DNA of 32,546 nucleotides, taken from a virus. Below are positions 8,229-13,724 of this stretch, piece by piece (positions within the stretch are counted from its first letter, which is position 1; each line of letters begins with the position of its first letter). The notes beneath the pieces were generated by a model. The model was not told where the DNA came from. It saw only the letters and a program-made list of their open reading frames with translations, and made no database searches. A program made the position numbers and the translations under genes. The stretch covers positions 1 through 32,546 of IMG/VR virus record IMGVR_UViG_3300008262_003150. One strand, written 5' to 3'.

Positions 8229-8540
8229 TCATACTTTTGGAATTGCAGAGGCAATTTGAATGCCAGAACCGAACACTTGATTGTATTGATTTTCTAATTC
8301 ACGGCTAGGTGTAGTAACACATAATACATCCGCTTTATTCAGTTCAATACCTGATGCAAATTCTTCGGCATAATCTAAGAAAGGTGCGAAACCCAGCATA
8401 GGTCCTTCTTTTGTTGGTTGAACAACAACCTGAACAGGTTTTTTAATTTTGAAATCATTGAACAATTTATTACTCAATTGTTCATCAGCATCACCTAGGA
8501 TCGTATGATTCGTTTTGAATGTTATAAGTTTTATTGTCAT
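8229..8540 (-). CDS. Conserved Sm-like phage protein, paralogue A
   Basis: A 103-residue protein with no named function. It starts with a beta strand (IKLITFKTNHTILGDA), then KKPVQVVVQPTKEGPMLGFAPFLDYAEEF, a DVLCVTTPSRELENQYNQVFGSGI block and a short tail. The pattern resembles the protein at 29307-29726: strand, x-P-x-x-hydrophobic strand, P-x-G, P-h-h, D-h-L, P-x-x-x-L-x-x-x-Y. Both may be small beta-barrel (Sm-like) proteins, as suggested for similar proteins of marine T4-like phages. It sits immediately upstream of the polymerase. A GAGATT ribosome site precedes the ATG. Function unknown; nucleic-acid binding is a guess from the fold pattern. Confidence 0.8.
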   Translation of the reverse strand: MTIKLITFKTNHTILGDADEQLSNKLFNDFKIKKPVQVVVQPTKEGPMLGFAPFLDYAEEFASGIELNKADVLCVTTPSRELENQYNQVFGSGIQIASAIPKV

Positions 8541-8664
8541 ATTTTTTAATCTCTATCACCGAATTAATCGGTTGTTTATTTGAAAAATCTATTGCTTCAG
8601 CGAAGGTTTCAAATTCTCTAAATGCAACAGTATTGCCAGTCATGTAGTATGAAACTCTATACAT
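8491..8664 (-). CDS. Small hypothetical protein (57 aa)
   Basis: A 57-residue protein beginning MYRVSYYMTGNTVAFREFET. The start at 8664 overlaps the stop of the upstream gene (ATGTATAG) and has GGAG about ten bases upstream, so I prefer it to the earlier in-frame ATG at 8688. The 3' end overlaps the next gene by 50 bases. Predicted as beta-alpha-beta (RVSYYM, FETFAEAIDFSNK, VIEIKKYD), a common layout for tiny phage proteins. No motif recognised. Confidence 0.65.
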   Translation of the reverse strand: MYRVSYYMTGNTVAFREFETFAEAIDFSNKQPINSVIEIKKYDNKTYNIQNESYDPR

Positions 8665-8881
8665 TAACTTTTGTCTCCGCAGGTACAACTCCGATGGTCA
8701 CCCATCGTTTTGGAAAGAGCATTTCTCTCCCTTGAAAGTCTCTCATGTCACATGTTGGGTCTTGCATCCAACCAATTACTTCAACCATATCATCAAACTC
8801 TCGCAAGAATAAATCGTACCTTTCGGCACGGGGCATTTTGTTTTCAATTGCAAGTCTCTTGGCGATTTCACGGGTGTTCAT
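8657..8881 (-). CDS. Small hypothetical protein (74 aa)
   Basis: A 74-residue soluble protein, MNTREIAKRLAIENKMPRAERYD at the N-terminus, with a charged helical first half and a WVTIGVVPAE strand near the end. ATG overlaps the upstream stop by four bases (ATGA) and is preceded by AAGGAAAG, so translation is coupled. I do not recognise a family. It belongs to the run of small genes between the MazG-like gene and the polymerase. Confidence 0.7.
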   Translation of the reverse strand: MNTREIAKRLAIENKMPRAERYDLFLREFDDMVEVIGWMQDPTCDMRDFQGREMLFPKRWVTIGVVPAETKVNV

Positions 8882-9528
8882 TCTTTTCTTTCCTTAAAGT
8901 CATAGAAAAAATCATTGTTATTTCTTGCAGAGTGTTTATTGAATTTCTCTACTGAATATAACTTTGTTGCTATTTTAAAATCTGGCATCTTAAACTCTGG
9001 AACAGTCAAAGAAGCATCATAGAATAATGTTTTATTGTTAGGTTGTGCGGCAAATTGTCCGTTATCTAACTTAATAAAATTATAACTCTTATGTTCTTCT
9101 ACTGTTTCAGAAAATCCTGTATTAAGATAACCAGGGTCGTTTTGGCAAAAATCTACGGTGAACATATACTCACCGAAATGCCAGTTTCTTTCTTTGTCAA
9201 GGAACTTACACTTCAACATTCGAAGGTTGTCCTTTTCAATTACAGTAACATTATAACTCAAACAGTCCCATATTTGCAAGTAATCCAAAGGCAAAGATGC
9301 ATCATTTAAGTTATCTTGCCGAGAAACAAAGGCATGTAAAGGTAGTTTATCATACAAGGCACCGTAATTAGGTAATAGTGCTTCAATACGAAATGCTTGA
9401 CCTTTAATGCATTTGATTGTCATCCATATACATGGTTCATATTCACCAAAACCTTTTTCAAAGTCATAGAGAAACTCTTTCTTAACAAAGCATTGAACTG
9501 GAGGTAAGTTATGGACAAGAAAGGCCAT
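8878..9528 (-). CDS. Conserved hypothetical protein of marine T4-like phages
   Basis: A 216-residue protein beginning MAFLVHNLPPVQCFVKKEFLYD. The blocks FVKKEFLYDFEKGFGE, RIEALLPNYGALYDKLP, LQIWDCLSYNVTV, FGEYMFTVDF and SYNFIKLDNGQFAAQPNN look like those of a conserved, functionally unassigned protein I associate with cyanophage-like T4 relatives. The sequence is rich in beta strands and aromatic residues, without membrane segments or obvious catalytic motifs. Its start overlaps the MazG-like stop by one base (TAATG). Its position in the replication and nucleotide-metabolism run suggests an early or middle role. Confidence 0.75.
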   Translation of the reverse strand: MAFLVHNLPPVQCFVKKEFLYDFEKGFGEYEPCIWMTIKCIKGQAFRIEALLPNYGALYDKLPLHAFVSRQDNLNDASLPLDYLQIWDCLSYNVTVIEKDNLRMLKCKFLDKERNWHFGEYMFTVDFCQNDPGYLNTGFSETVEEHKSYNFIKLDNGQFAAQPNNKTLFYDASLTVPEFKMPDFKIATKLYSVEKFNKHSARNNNDFFYDFKERKE

Positions 9529-9896
9529 TATTTTTTTACAAACTTACTAAAGTCTGGTGGTTGCCAACCTTCAGGTTTCAAAACTTTACCATCTTCTCTC
9601 TTTATTACTTTACGAGTTTTGGTGTCAATCTTTTTTAAGTTACTAAGTGCGCCTTCATCCCAAATTCTTTCACCTTCCCATCCTCTTGAATACATGTAAC
9701 CAACAATTACCCATATCATATCGAAACACGCATCAATGGTTTCTTTATCATCATTATCAAGTCGAGCGGCACAAAACTCATTGTATTCTTCTGTAATTAA
9801 CCTATGATATAATAATGCTTGTTCATCGTTATTTCTGGACACAGTTTGTTCTGCAGCAATCATAAAGACCTGCACATCACTAAAAACTTTACTCAT
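9528..9896 (-). CDS. MazG-like nucleotide pyrophosphohydrolase
   Basis: A 122-residue all-alpha NTP pyrophosphohydrolase-like protein. The metal-binding pattern is seen as EEYNEF (about residues 36-41) and KETIDACFDMIWV (about 52-64), the E-x-x-E and E-x-x-D pair of the MazG/phosphoribosyl-ATP hydrolase superfamily. The C-terminus has the N-x-x-K...GKVLKPEGWQPPD tail common in phage versions. Such enzymes hydrolyse (d)NTPs to monophosphates and may adjust nucleotide pools or ppGpp-related signalling during infection. It is coupled to the neighbouring genes (1 base apart upstream, 1-base overlap downstream). Confidence 0.8.
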   Translation of the reverse strand: MSKVFSDVQVFMIAAEQTVSRNNDEQALLYHRLITEEYNEFCAARLDNDDKETIDACFDMIWVIVGYMYSRGWEGERIWDEGALSNLKKIDTKTRKVIKREDGKVLKPEGWQPPDFSKFVKK

Positions 9897-9897
9897 A

Positions 9898-10359
9898 TTA
9901 AACCTTTTTTGTTAACTCAGATTGATAAGTTCTTTGTCTCAATTCGGAAGAACTAAACCGATGTGTGCGAGAATTATAATATGTTTTAATGCCACGGGTG
10001 TCACAGATATCACGACCTGTTAAATGTTTGTCTTTATATTCTTCACCACAAATACGCATACTAATGGGTAAGAACATTAACAAATCTTCGAGGTCTTTTT
10101 CGGTATCATAGACGATAATCTCATCTACAAATTTGACAGCAGAAAGTTGAACATATCTTTCTACAATTGATTGAACTGGTTTGTTTTTGGTTTCTGGTCT
10201 ATCGATTGTTGGGTCTGTTTGCAAACCAACAATAAGATAATCACAGATTGACTTGCACTCAGCAAGCATTAGAATATGACCTGCATGAAGAAGGTCAAAA
10301 GTAGAACAGGTAAAGCCGATTGGCCGACCAATCATATCATCAGGTAATACTAGCATCAT
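9898..10359 (-). CDS. Cytidylyltransferase-like protein (TagD/GCT family)
   Basis: A 153-residue nucleotidyltransferase. It has GFTCSTFDLLHAGH with the HxGH motif at about residues 26-29, a CDYLIVGLQTDP strand, and RTHRFSSSELRQR near the end, equivalent to the R-T-x-G-I-S-S-T motif. These are the active-site elements of glycerol-3-phosphate or similar cytidylyltransferases, which transfer CMP from CTP to a phosphorylated alcohol or sugar. In a phage it could build an activated precursor for surface or DNA modification, or act on an NAD-type substrate. GGAGTTAT precedes the start. It lies 54 bases downstream of pqqA, with a hairpin between. Confidence 0.85.
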   Translation of the reverse strand: MMLVLPDDMIGRPIGFTCSTFDLLHAGHILMLAECKSICDYLIVGLQTDPTIDRPETKNKPVQSIVERYVQLSAVKFVDEIIVYDTEKDLEDLLMFLPISMRICGEEYKDKHLTGRDICDTRGIKTYYNSRTHRFSSSELRQRTYQSELTKKV

Positions 10360-10382
10360 ATAACTCCATTATCTAAAGGTTA

Positions 10383-10404
10383 GTCCGGTCAATTAAGACC
10401 GGAC
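10383..10404 (-). terminator. Perfect hairpin after pqqA
   Basis: GTCCGGTC and GACCGGAC form a perfect 8-bp stem around a six-base loop, 9 bases after the pqqA stop. On the minus strand it is followed by TAACCTTTAG, not a clean U tract, so it may be a weak terminator, a 3' end-stabilising hairpin or a processing site that sets the level of the short pqqA message apart from the cytidylyltransferase. Confidence 0.5.
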
Positions 10405-10413
10405 TCCTATTTA

Positions 10414-10485
10414 TTAGCGATTCATTACATACATTGTGACTTCGAATCCATAACGCATTTCAGTTGCAGTTGGTTTTGTCCACAT
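10414..10485 (-). CDS. pqqA: PQQ precursor peptide PqqA
   Basis: A 23-codon gene. The peptide reads MWTKPTATEMRY then GFEVTMYVMNR. It keeps the PqqA signature: N-terminal MW-x-KP, an acidic residue and Arg before the core, then G-x-E-V-T-x-Y and a terminal NR. Glu15 and Tyr19 are spaced exactly as the two residues that PqqE cross-links to make pyrroloquinoline quinone, and the 23-residue length equals the short proteobacterial PqqA. The ribosome site (AGGAG, six bases before ATG) is strong. It has its own leader hairpin (10507-10522) and probable promoter. No pqqB, C, D or E lies in the window, so the peptide would depend on host enzymes, or compete for them. Chance is unlikely given the full-length match. 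Confidence 0.88.
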   Translation of the reverse strand: MWTKPTATEMRYGFEVTMYVMNR

Positions 10486-10506
10486 GATAATCTCCTTTAT
10501 AAAAGA

Positions 10507-10522
10507 GTGGAATTATTTCCAC
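10507..10522 (-). other. Leader hairpin of pqqA
   Basis: GTGGAA and TTCCAC form a perfect 6-bp stem with a four-base loop, placed right after the expected transcription start and 21 bases before the pqqA ATG. A hairpin at the extreme 5' end often protects short messages from decay. Confidence 0.45.
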
Positions 10523-10530
10523 ACCTCTAT

Positions 10531-10557
10531 ATTATACTAAACTACAACAAATTTCAA
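10531..10557 (-). promoter_or_regulatory. Putative promoter of pqqA
   Basis: A perfect TATAAT (10531-10536) with TTGAAA (10552-10557) 15 bases upstream on the minus strand. The spacer is shorter than the optimum 17, so strength is uncertain. It lies in the 98-base gap between the rubredoxin stop and the pqqA start and would give a transcript of about 140 bases to the hairpin at 10383-10404. Confidence 0.5.
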
Positions 10558-10583
10558 TACAGAAAAGCATGAATTTATTATAG

Positions 10584-10718
10584 TTAAAACTCAACTAATT
10601 CATAATCTTCTTTACCAACACCACACTCAGGGCAAACAAAATCATCTGATAAATTTTCCCATTTGCCTTCTGTTTCTTCATCGTGAATATGACCACAAAC
10701 TATGCATATATGTTCCAT
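10584..10718 (-). CDS. Rubredoxin
   Basis: A 44-residue one-iron electron carrier. The four cysteine ligands are in two knuckles: CIVCGHIHDEE (Cys5 and Cys8) and CPECGVGKEDYE (Cys29 and Cys32). The typical G-x-W-x-x-L-x-x-D-F spacer and the D-Y-E (for D-x-F-E) end are kept. It overlaps the rubrerythrin stop by one base (TAATG), so the two are made together. Classical rubrerythrins carry this domain fused at the C-terminus; here the domain is a separate gene, and it is the expected electron donor to the di-iron protein. It could also serve other host or phage redox enzymes. Confidence 0.92.
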   Translation of the reverse strand: MEHICIVCGHIHDEETEGKWENLSDDFVCPECGVGKEDYELVEF

Positions 10719-11161
10719 TATTGCACCTCTTGTAACATTGTTTGATAAGCAGTTGCATGACGCTTTTCAACTTTAGCAAGAGCTGCAAATCGTTTTTCTG
10801 CTTTTGTTAAAACTATTTTAAATTGTTCAGCATGTTCTTTACTTTCTGCAATCTGCTCATTGAATTCGGATTTCTCCTGTTCAGATACCGCAGAAGCCAA
10901 AAATTCAGGATACATTGTGGTGAACTCATATGTTTCACCTTCGATTGCTTTTTCCAAACATTCTTTGGTGTTTGGTTTGCCAATCAACAACTCAAGGTGA
11001 CCCCATGCGTGGAGTAACTCTTGGTCTGCTGTGTGTTCAAAGTGTTTTGCAACATCTTCATAACCTTCTTCACGAGCAATTTTGGCGAAATAACGATATT
11101 TAATATGCGCCTGACTTTCTCCTGCCAATGCACTCTCAAGGTTTTTAATTGTGATACTCAT
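10718..11161 (-). CDS. Rubrerythrin (ferritin-like di-iron protein)
   Basis: A 147-residue four-helix di-iron protein, lacking the C-terminal rubredoxin domain of classical rubrerythrin. Ligand candidates are Glu14 (ALAGESQAHIKY), E-x-x-H in QELLHAWGH (Glu48, His51), Glu75 (AIEGETYE) and the Glu/His of ESKEHAEQF (about 109-112). Rubrerythrins reduce hydrogen peroxide to water with electrons from rubredoxin. Start at 11161 is chosen because GGAG lies seven bases upstream; the earlier ATG at 11173 contains that ribosome site. A promoter lies directly upstream (11205-11233). Together with the overlapping rubredoxin it forms a complete peroxide-reducing pair. Confidence 0.92.
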   Translation of the reverse strand: MSITIKNLESALAGESQAHIKYRYFAKIAREEGYEDVAKHFEHTADQELLHAWGHLELLIGKPNTKECLEKAIEGETYEFTTMYPEFLASAVSEQEKSEFNEQIAESKEHAEQFKIVLTKAEKRFAALAKVEKRHATAYQTMLQEVQ

Positions 11162-11177
11162 TTTAATCTCCATAGAA

Positions 11178-11198
11178 AAGTATTATCGATTAATACTT
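11178..11198 (-). other. AT-rich leader hairpin before rubrerythrin
   Basis: AAGTATTA and TAATACTT form a perfect 8-bp stem with a five-base loop, starting at the predicted transcription start and ending about six bases before the GGAG ribosome site. It may stabilise the 5' end or affect translation. Confidence 0.4.
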
Positions 11199-11204
11199 AT
11201 TCAT

Positions 11205-11233
11205 AGTATAACTTAATTACAATGGTTTGTCTA
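11205..11233 (-). promoter_or_regulatory. Putative sigma70-type promoter of rubrerythrin-rubredoxin
   Basis: TAGACA (11228-11233) and TATACT (11205-11210) with a 17-base spacer on the minus strand. Each hexamer differs from consensus by one base. The -35 lies in the end of the AbrB-like gene, so the redox pair can be expressed apart from the genes before it. Confidence 0.6.
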
Positions 11234-11411
11234 ATGATATTTTTCTATCTTCTTCATCGATTTTTTTAATAATTATTTTGCCATCTTTTTCGGAGATATC
11301 TAATGTGTCGCCTTCTTTCCAACCCATTTCTTCCAATAACTCAGGTGGCAATTCAATGATTGCATCACCATTATCGCATATTTCAACTACTTTTGAGGTA
11401 AATGTTTTCAT
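11217..11411 (-). CDS. AbrB/MazE-like DNA-binding protein
   Basis: A 64-residue swapped-hairpin (SpoVT-AbrB type) protein: TSKVVEICDNGDAIIELPPELLEEMGWKEGDTL is the classical beta-loop-beta pattern, followed by the DISEKDGKIIIKKI hairpin. Such proteins bind DNA as dimers and act as transition-state regulators or antitoxins. No toxin gene adjoins it, so a regulator is likelier than an antitoxin. It overlaps the dCMP deaminase stop by four bases. It lies just before the rubrerythrin promoter, so control of that promoter is a reasonable hypothesis. Confidence 0.8.
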   Translation of the reverse strand: MKTFTSKVVEICDNGDAIIELPPELLEEMGWKEGDTLDISEKDGKIIIKKIDEEDRKISLDKPL

Positions 11412-11869
11412 ACTTTACTCACTTCAACTTTACAATGTTTCAAAAAATCAATACCTTTTTCATCTCGGTAACTGTTTCTATAATAGATACTGTTTATACC
11501 TGATTGGTAAATTAACTTTGCACAATCGAGACAAGGTGCGTGGGTGACAAACAAAGATGCACCATCACTTGAATTTGTTGACTTAGCAATTTTTGTTAAA
11601 GCATTTGTTTCTGCATGAAGAACTTCTGATTTTGTTACCAATCGTTCCTCAATATAGGTAATACTTCTACTTTCAATGTCAACAATCTCTTGTTCAGGTA
11701 TCAAGACTTCACATTCATTATCCCAACCAGATGGCATTCCATTATAACCAATACCAATGATTGTGTTATCTTTTACAACAACACACCCGACTTGTAATCT
11801 TTTTGCAGATGAGAGTTTAGAATAAACCTCGGCTGCTGCCATATGGGCATCAACAAATTTCTGCTTCAT
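11408..11869 (-). CDS. cd: dCMP deaminase
   Basis: A 153-residue zinc deaminase converting dCMP to dUMP for thymidylate synthesis. The zinc site is HAE (residues 85-87) with APCLDC (Cys113, Cys116). The GIGYNGMPSGWDNEC segment is the usual substrate-loop signature of the family, including T4 Cd. It is about 40 residues shorter than the T4 enzyme. It overlaps the upstream small gene by four bases (ATGA). It fits a phage that makes its own pyrimidines; no dCMP hydroxymethylase or thymidylate synthase lies in the window. Confidence 0.93.
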   Translation of the reverse strand: MKQKFVDAHMAAAEVYSKLSSAKRLQVGCVVVKDNTIIGIGYNGMPSGWDNECEVLIPEQEIVDIESRSITYIEERLVTKSEVLHAETNALTKIAKSTNSSDGASLFVTHAPCLDCAKLIYQSGINSIYYRNSYRDEKGIDFLKHCKVEVSKV

Positions 11870-12042
11870 GCTTGAGCAGATTCTTTTTTATTTTTCTTTT
11901 CGGATTTAAACGGGACTGAAGAAGCAAGTTGTGCTTCAATCATGGCGTTTTTATAGTCAGACCTTTTAATTGGGTCGACAATAGTTGCCAAGAATCGTTT
12001 TGTTTGTTTGTTTAGTTTGAAATTTTTATCACGCTTTACCAT
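11866..12042 (-). CDS. Small basic hypothetical protein (58 aa)
   Basis: A 58-residue, lysine-rich protein, MVKRDKNFKLNKQTKRFLATI at the N-terminus and ending EKKNKKESAQA. Other T4-like marine phages have similar short proteins with a K-R-D-K-N-F start. Start is supported by GGAG seven bases upstream and the end by a four-base overlap (ATGA) with the dCMP deaminase gene. Charge suggests nucleic-acid contact; no known domain. Confidence 0.75.
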   Translation of the reverse strand: MVKRDKNFKLNKQTKRFLATIVDPIKRSDYKNAMIEAQLASSVPFKSEKKNKKESAQA

Positions 12043-12058
12043 AATATCTCCATAATTT

Positions 12059-12082
12059 AAAAAGTGGGGCGAAATGCCCCAC
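12059..12082 (-). terminator. Rho-independent terminator after hsp20
   Basis: GTGGGGC and GCCCCAC form a 7-bp GC-rich stem with a five-base loop, followed on the minus strand by TTTTT. It lies 4 bases after the Hsp20 stop. Confidence 0.85.
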
Positions 12083-12086
12083 TCGG

Positions 12087-12569
12087 TTACGCAGCTGACT
12101 TCTCTTGTAGAAGTTGTGGTTTAAATTCTTTCAAATTTTCACCAATAGCAATCTTGCGTGGTTTCTTGTGTTCGGGAATAATATTCTCTAAACCAATTCT
12201 GAGAATACCATCTTTGAACTCAGCACCTTTCACTTCGATTGTATCTGCAATAGTGAGTGTTTTGGTGAAAGACCTTGTACCAATACCTTTGTGTAGATAT
12301 TGCACATTGCTTTCTTTTTCATCTTTCTCACCTTTTACAGTTAATGTACCTTCTTCAACTGAGATTTCAATTTCATCTTTAGAAAAGCCTGCAACGGCCA
12401 ATTCTACGATGTAACGAGATTCATCCAGTTTAAGAATGTTATGTGGTGGGAAATTAGAAACTGATTTTTGGACATCCATGCTCATTAGTCTTTCAACATC
12501 ATCGAAAAACTTATCAAAACCCAAAGTTGATTGGGTTAATGGTCCAAATGAAATACGACCTAGTGTCAT
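12087..12569 (-). CDS. Small heat-shock protein Hsp20
   Basis: A 160-residue alpha-crystallin-type chaperone. The N-terminal arm is MTLGRISFGPLTQSTLGFDKFFDD. The core (about residues 36-135) includes YIVELAVAGFSKDEIEISVEEGTLTVKGEK and the family hallmark GAEFKDGILRIGL. Such proteins hold unfolding proteins, and homologues are common in marine T4-like phages, where they may assist capsid folding. Start at 12569 follows AGGAG; the earlier ATG would contain that site. A TATAAATA late promoter precedes it and a strong terminator follows, so it can be a single-gene late unit. Confidence 0.93.
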   Translation of the reverse strand: MTLGRISFGPLTQSTLGFDKFFDDVERLMSMDVQKSVSNFPPHNILKLDESRYIVELAVAGFSKDEIEISVEEGTLTVKGEKDEKESNVQYLHKGIGTRSFTKTLTIADTIEVKGAEFKDGILRIGLENIIPEHKKPRKIAIGENLKEFKPQLLQEKSAA

Positions 12570-12602
12570 AGTTTTTTCTCCTTTTAAGCGAGTTATCAAA
12601 AG

Positions 12603-12625
12603 CGGCGACCCATTTGGCATCGCCT
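12603..12625 (-). other. Leader hairpin between regA and hsp20
   Basis: GGCGA and TCGCC pair around an inner CC/GG with an AAAT loop, followed on the minus strand by GCTTTTG. It could be a weak terminator of the regA unit or a leader structure of the hsp20 late transcript. Confidence 0.35.
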
Positions 12626-12629
12626 TCCA

Positions 12630-12637
12630 TATTTATA
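12630..12637 (-). promoter_or_regulatory. T4-type late promoter before hsp20
   Basis: A perfect TATAAATA octamer on the minus strand, 60 bases before the Hsp20 ATG and just after the regA stop. No -35 element is needed for gp55-type promoters. Confidence 0.6.
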
Positions 12638-12643
12638 TTCAAA

Positions 12644-13051
12644 TCAATAATCTATTGATTTTTTACCTATATTGTATTTTGTGATTAGTTGCCAATCATC
12701 TTTTTCTTTGAAAGAAATAATCTTTATTTGATGTAAAGGTGCAATATTATCTTTCATCAAAATTGGATTAAGAATCTTTACAAGACCCCATTCTTCTAGG
12801 AGTTTTGCAATTGCGTTTCTTCTTTGAATATCATTCTCAGTCAGATTAGATGGTTTTCCATCTAACGCAAATAACTCTTTGAAATGCACGATATAATATC
12901 TGCCCTGCTTATGCAGAATGTGGCATGACTGGTACAACACTTTTTCCTTGCGGGAAGATACGCCAATTCTGGTAAGTGTTTCTCTTACCTTTAAAAAATC
13001 ATCTTGTTCCGTCAAGGTGACTTCTATAAATTTAGACAAGTCTACCATCAT
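12644..13051 (-). CDS. regA: RegA translational repressor
   Basis: T4 RegA binds the start regions of many early messages and blocks their translation. The 135-residue sequence matches T4 RegA in long blocks: DFLKVRETLTRIGV, KEKVLYQSCHILHKQG, YYIVHFKELFALDG, LLEEWGL and VISFK-like IISFKEKDDWQLITKYNIG. The start overlaps the gp62 stop by one base (TAATG) after GAGG. The order 44-(insert)-62-regA is as in T4. The downstream partner in T4 is 43, which here lies 4.4 kb further on behind inserted cargo. Confidence 0.96.
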   Translation of the reverse strand: MMVDLSKFIEVTLTEQDDFLKVRETLTRIGVSSRKEKVLYQSCHILHKQGRYYIVHFKELFALDGKPSNLTENDIQRRNAIAKLLEEWGLVKILNPILMKDNIAPLHQIKIISFKEKDDWQLITKYNIGKKSIDY

Positions 13052-13440
13052 TACCTCTTAGTCAATCCACCCGTTTGGGTTTGTTCTTTTAGTTGTTGGA
13101 TTTGTTCTTTGCTGAGTAAGCGGAGCGCTTCACGGGCTTTTGTGTCGGAGAAACCAAAGACAGTCTTTATACATTCCAAATCGTCACTTTTCTCAGATTT
13201 TATCCACTTCGCAAACGGTCGTTTCTGTGACCTGACGGTATTTAGTAAAAAGTCATTTTGCAACTTCTTGTCGATAAAATGTCTGCGGTTCATCTCATTT
13301 GCATACAAAACGCAGTCTTTATGATAAGATAAGCTACGATTTACCAAAAAAGAAACATAGTCTTTTTCTGTAATTTCATCGACAATTAACTGTTTCTTAT
13401 TTTGTAGTATTGCATTAACATAATCAAAAGGATTACTCAT
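13051..13440 (-). CDS. 62: Clamp loader small subunit (T4 gp62)
   Basis: A 129-residue protein, shorter than T4 gp62 (187) but like the compact versions in cyanophages. The typical blocks are DEITEKDYVSFLVNRSLSYHKD, NEMNRRHFIDKKLQNDFLLNTVR and KRPFAKWIKSE. It forms the clamp loader with gp44 and lies between gp44 and RegA as in T4. Adjacent coding regions overlap by one to four bases. Confidence 0.9.
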   Translation of the reverse strand: MSNPFDYVNAILQNKKQLIVDEITEKDYVSFLVNRSLSYHKDCVLYANEMNRRHFIDKKLQNDFLLNTVRSQKRPFAKWIKSEKSDDLECIKTVFGFSDTKAREALRLLSKEQIQQLKEQTQTGGLTKR

Positions 13441-13724
13441 GTCAACATCCTAATCAGACCAACGGTATCGATGGTAGTGAGTAAAACATAATTAGCAAGG
13501 AGGCCAAATGATTTCCGAGTATAAGCAGCCCAAGCATACAAAGCACACCCAATAATCCAAATAGGATAAAGAACAAGTAACGGAGGGTTCGGTACCGTAA
13601 GAGCCATCGTAACACTACAGCCAATGCTAATACCCCAAGCAAAAAGTTCAACAATAAAACGCCAACGATTAGACTGCCAATCATCTTTTATCCATTCGAA
13701 TATTCCGGTAAATACATCATTCAT
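13437..13724 (-). CDS. Small membrane protein between gp44 and gp62
   Basis: A 95-residue hydrophobic protein with about three membrane segments (near residues 22-44, 48-66 and 73-93). It contains aromatic residues reminiscent of small transporter-like proteins (YPIWIIGCALYAWAAYTRKSFG). It overlaps gp44 upstream and gp62 downstream by four bases each, so it is expressed at clamp-loader levels. T4 has no gene here. A PnuC-like fragment or a membrane anchor are possibilities; I cannot assign a function. Confidence 0.75.
   Translation of the reverse strand: MNDVFTGIFEWIKDDWQSNRWRFIVELFAWGISIGCSVTMALTVPNPPLLVLYPIWIIGCALYAWAAYTRKSFGLLANYVLLTTIDTVGLIRMLT

Noticed and set aside
11217-11411. Toxin-antitoxin pair with the AbrB/MazE-like gene as antitoxin
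   Set aside because: Neighbours are dCMP deaminase and rubrerythrin; no toxin-like gene adjoins it.
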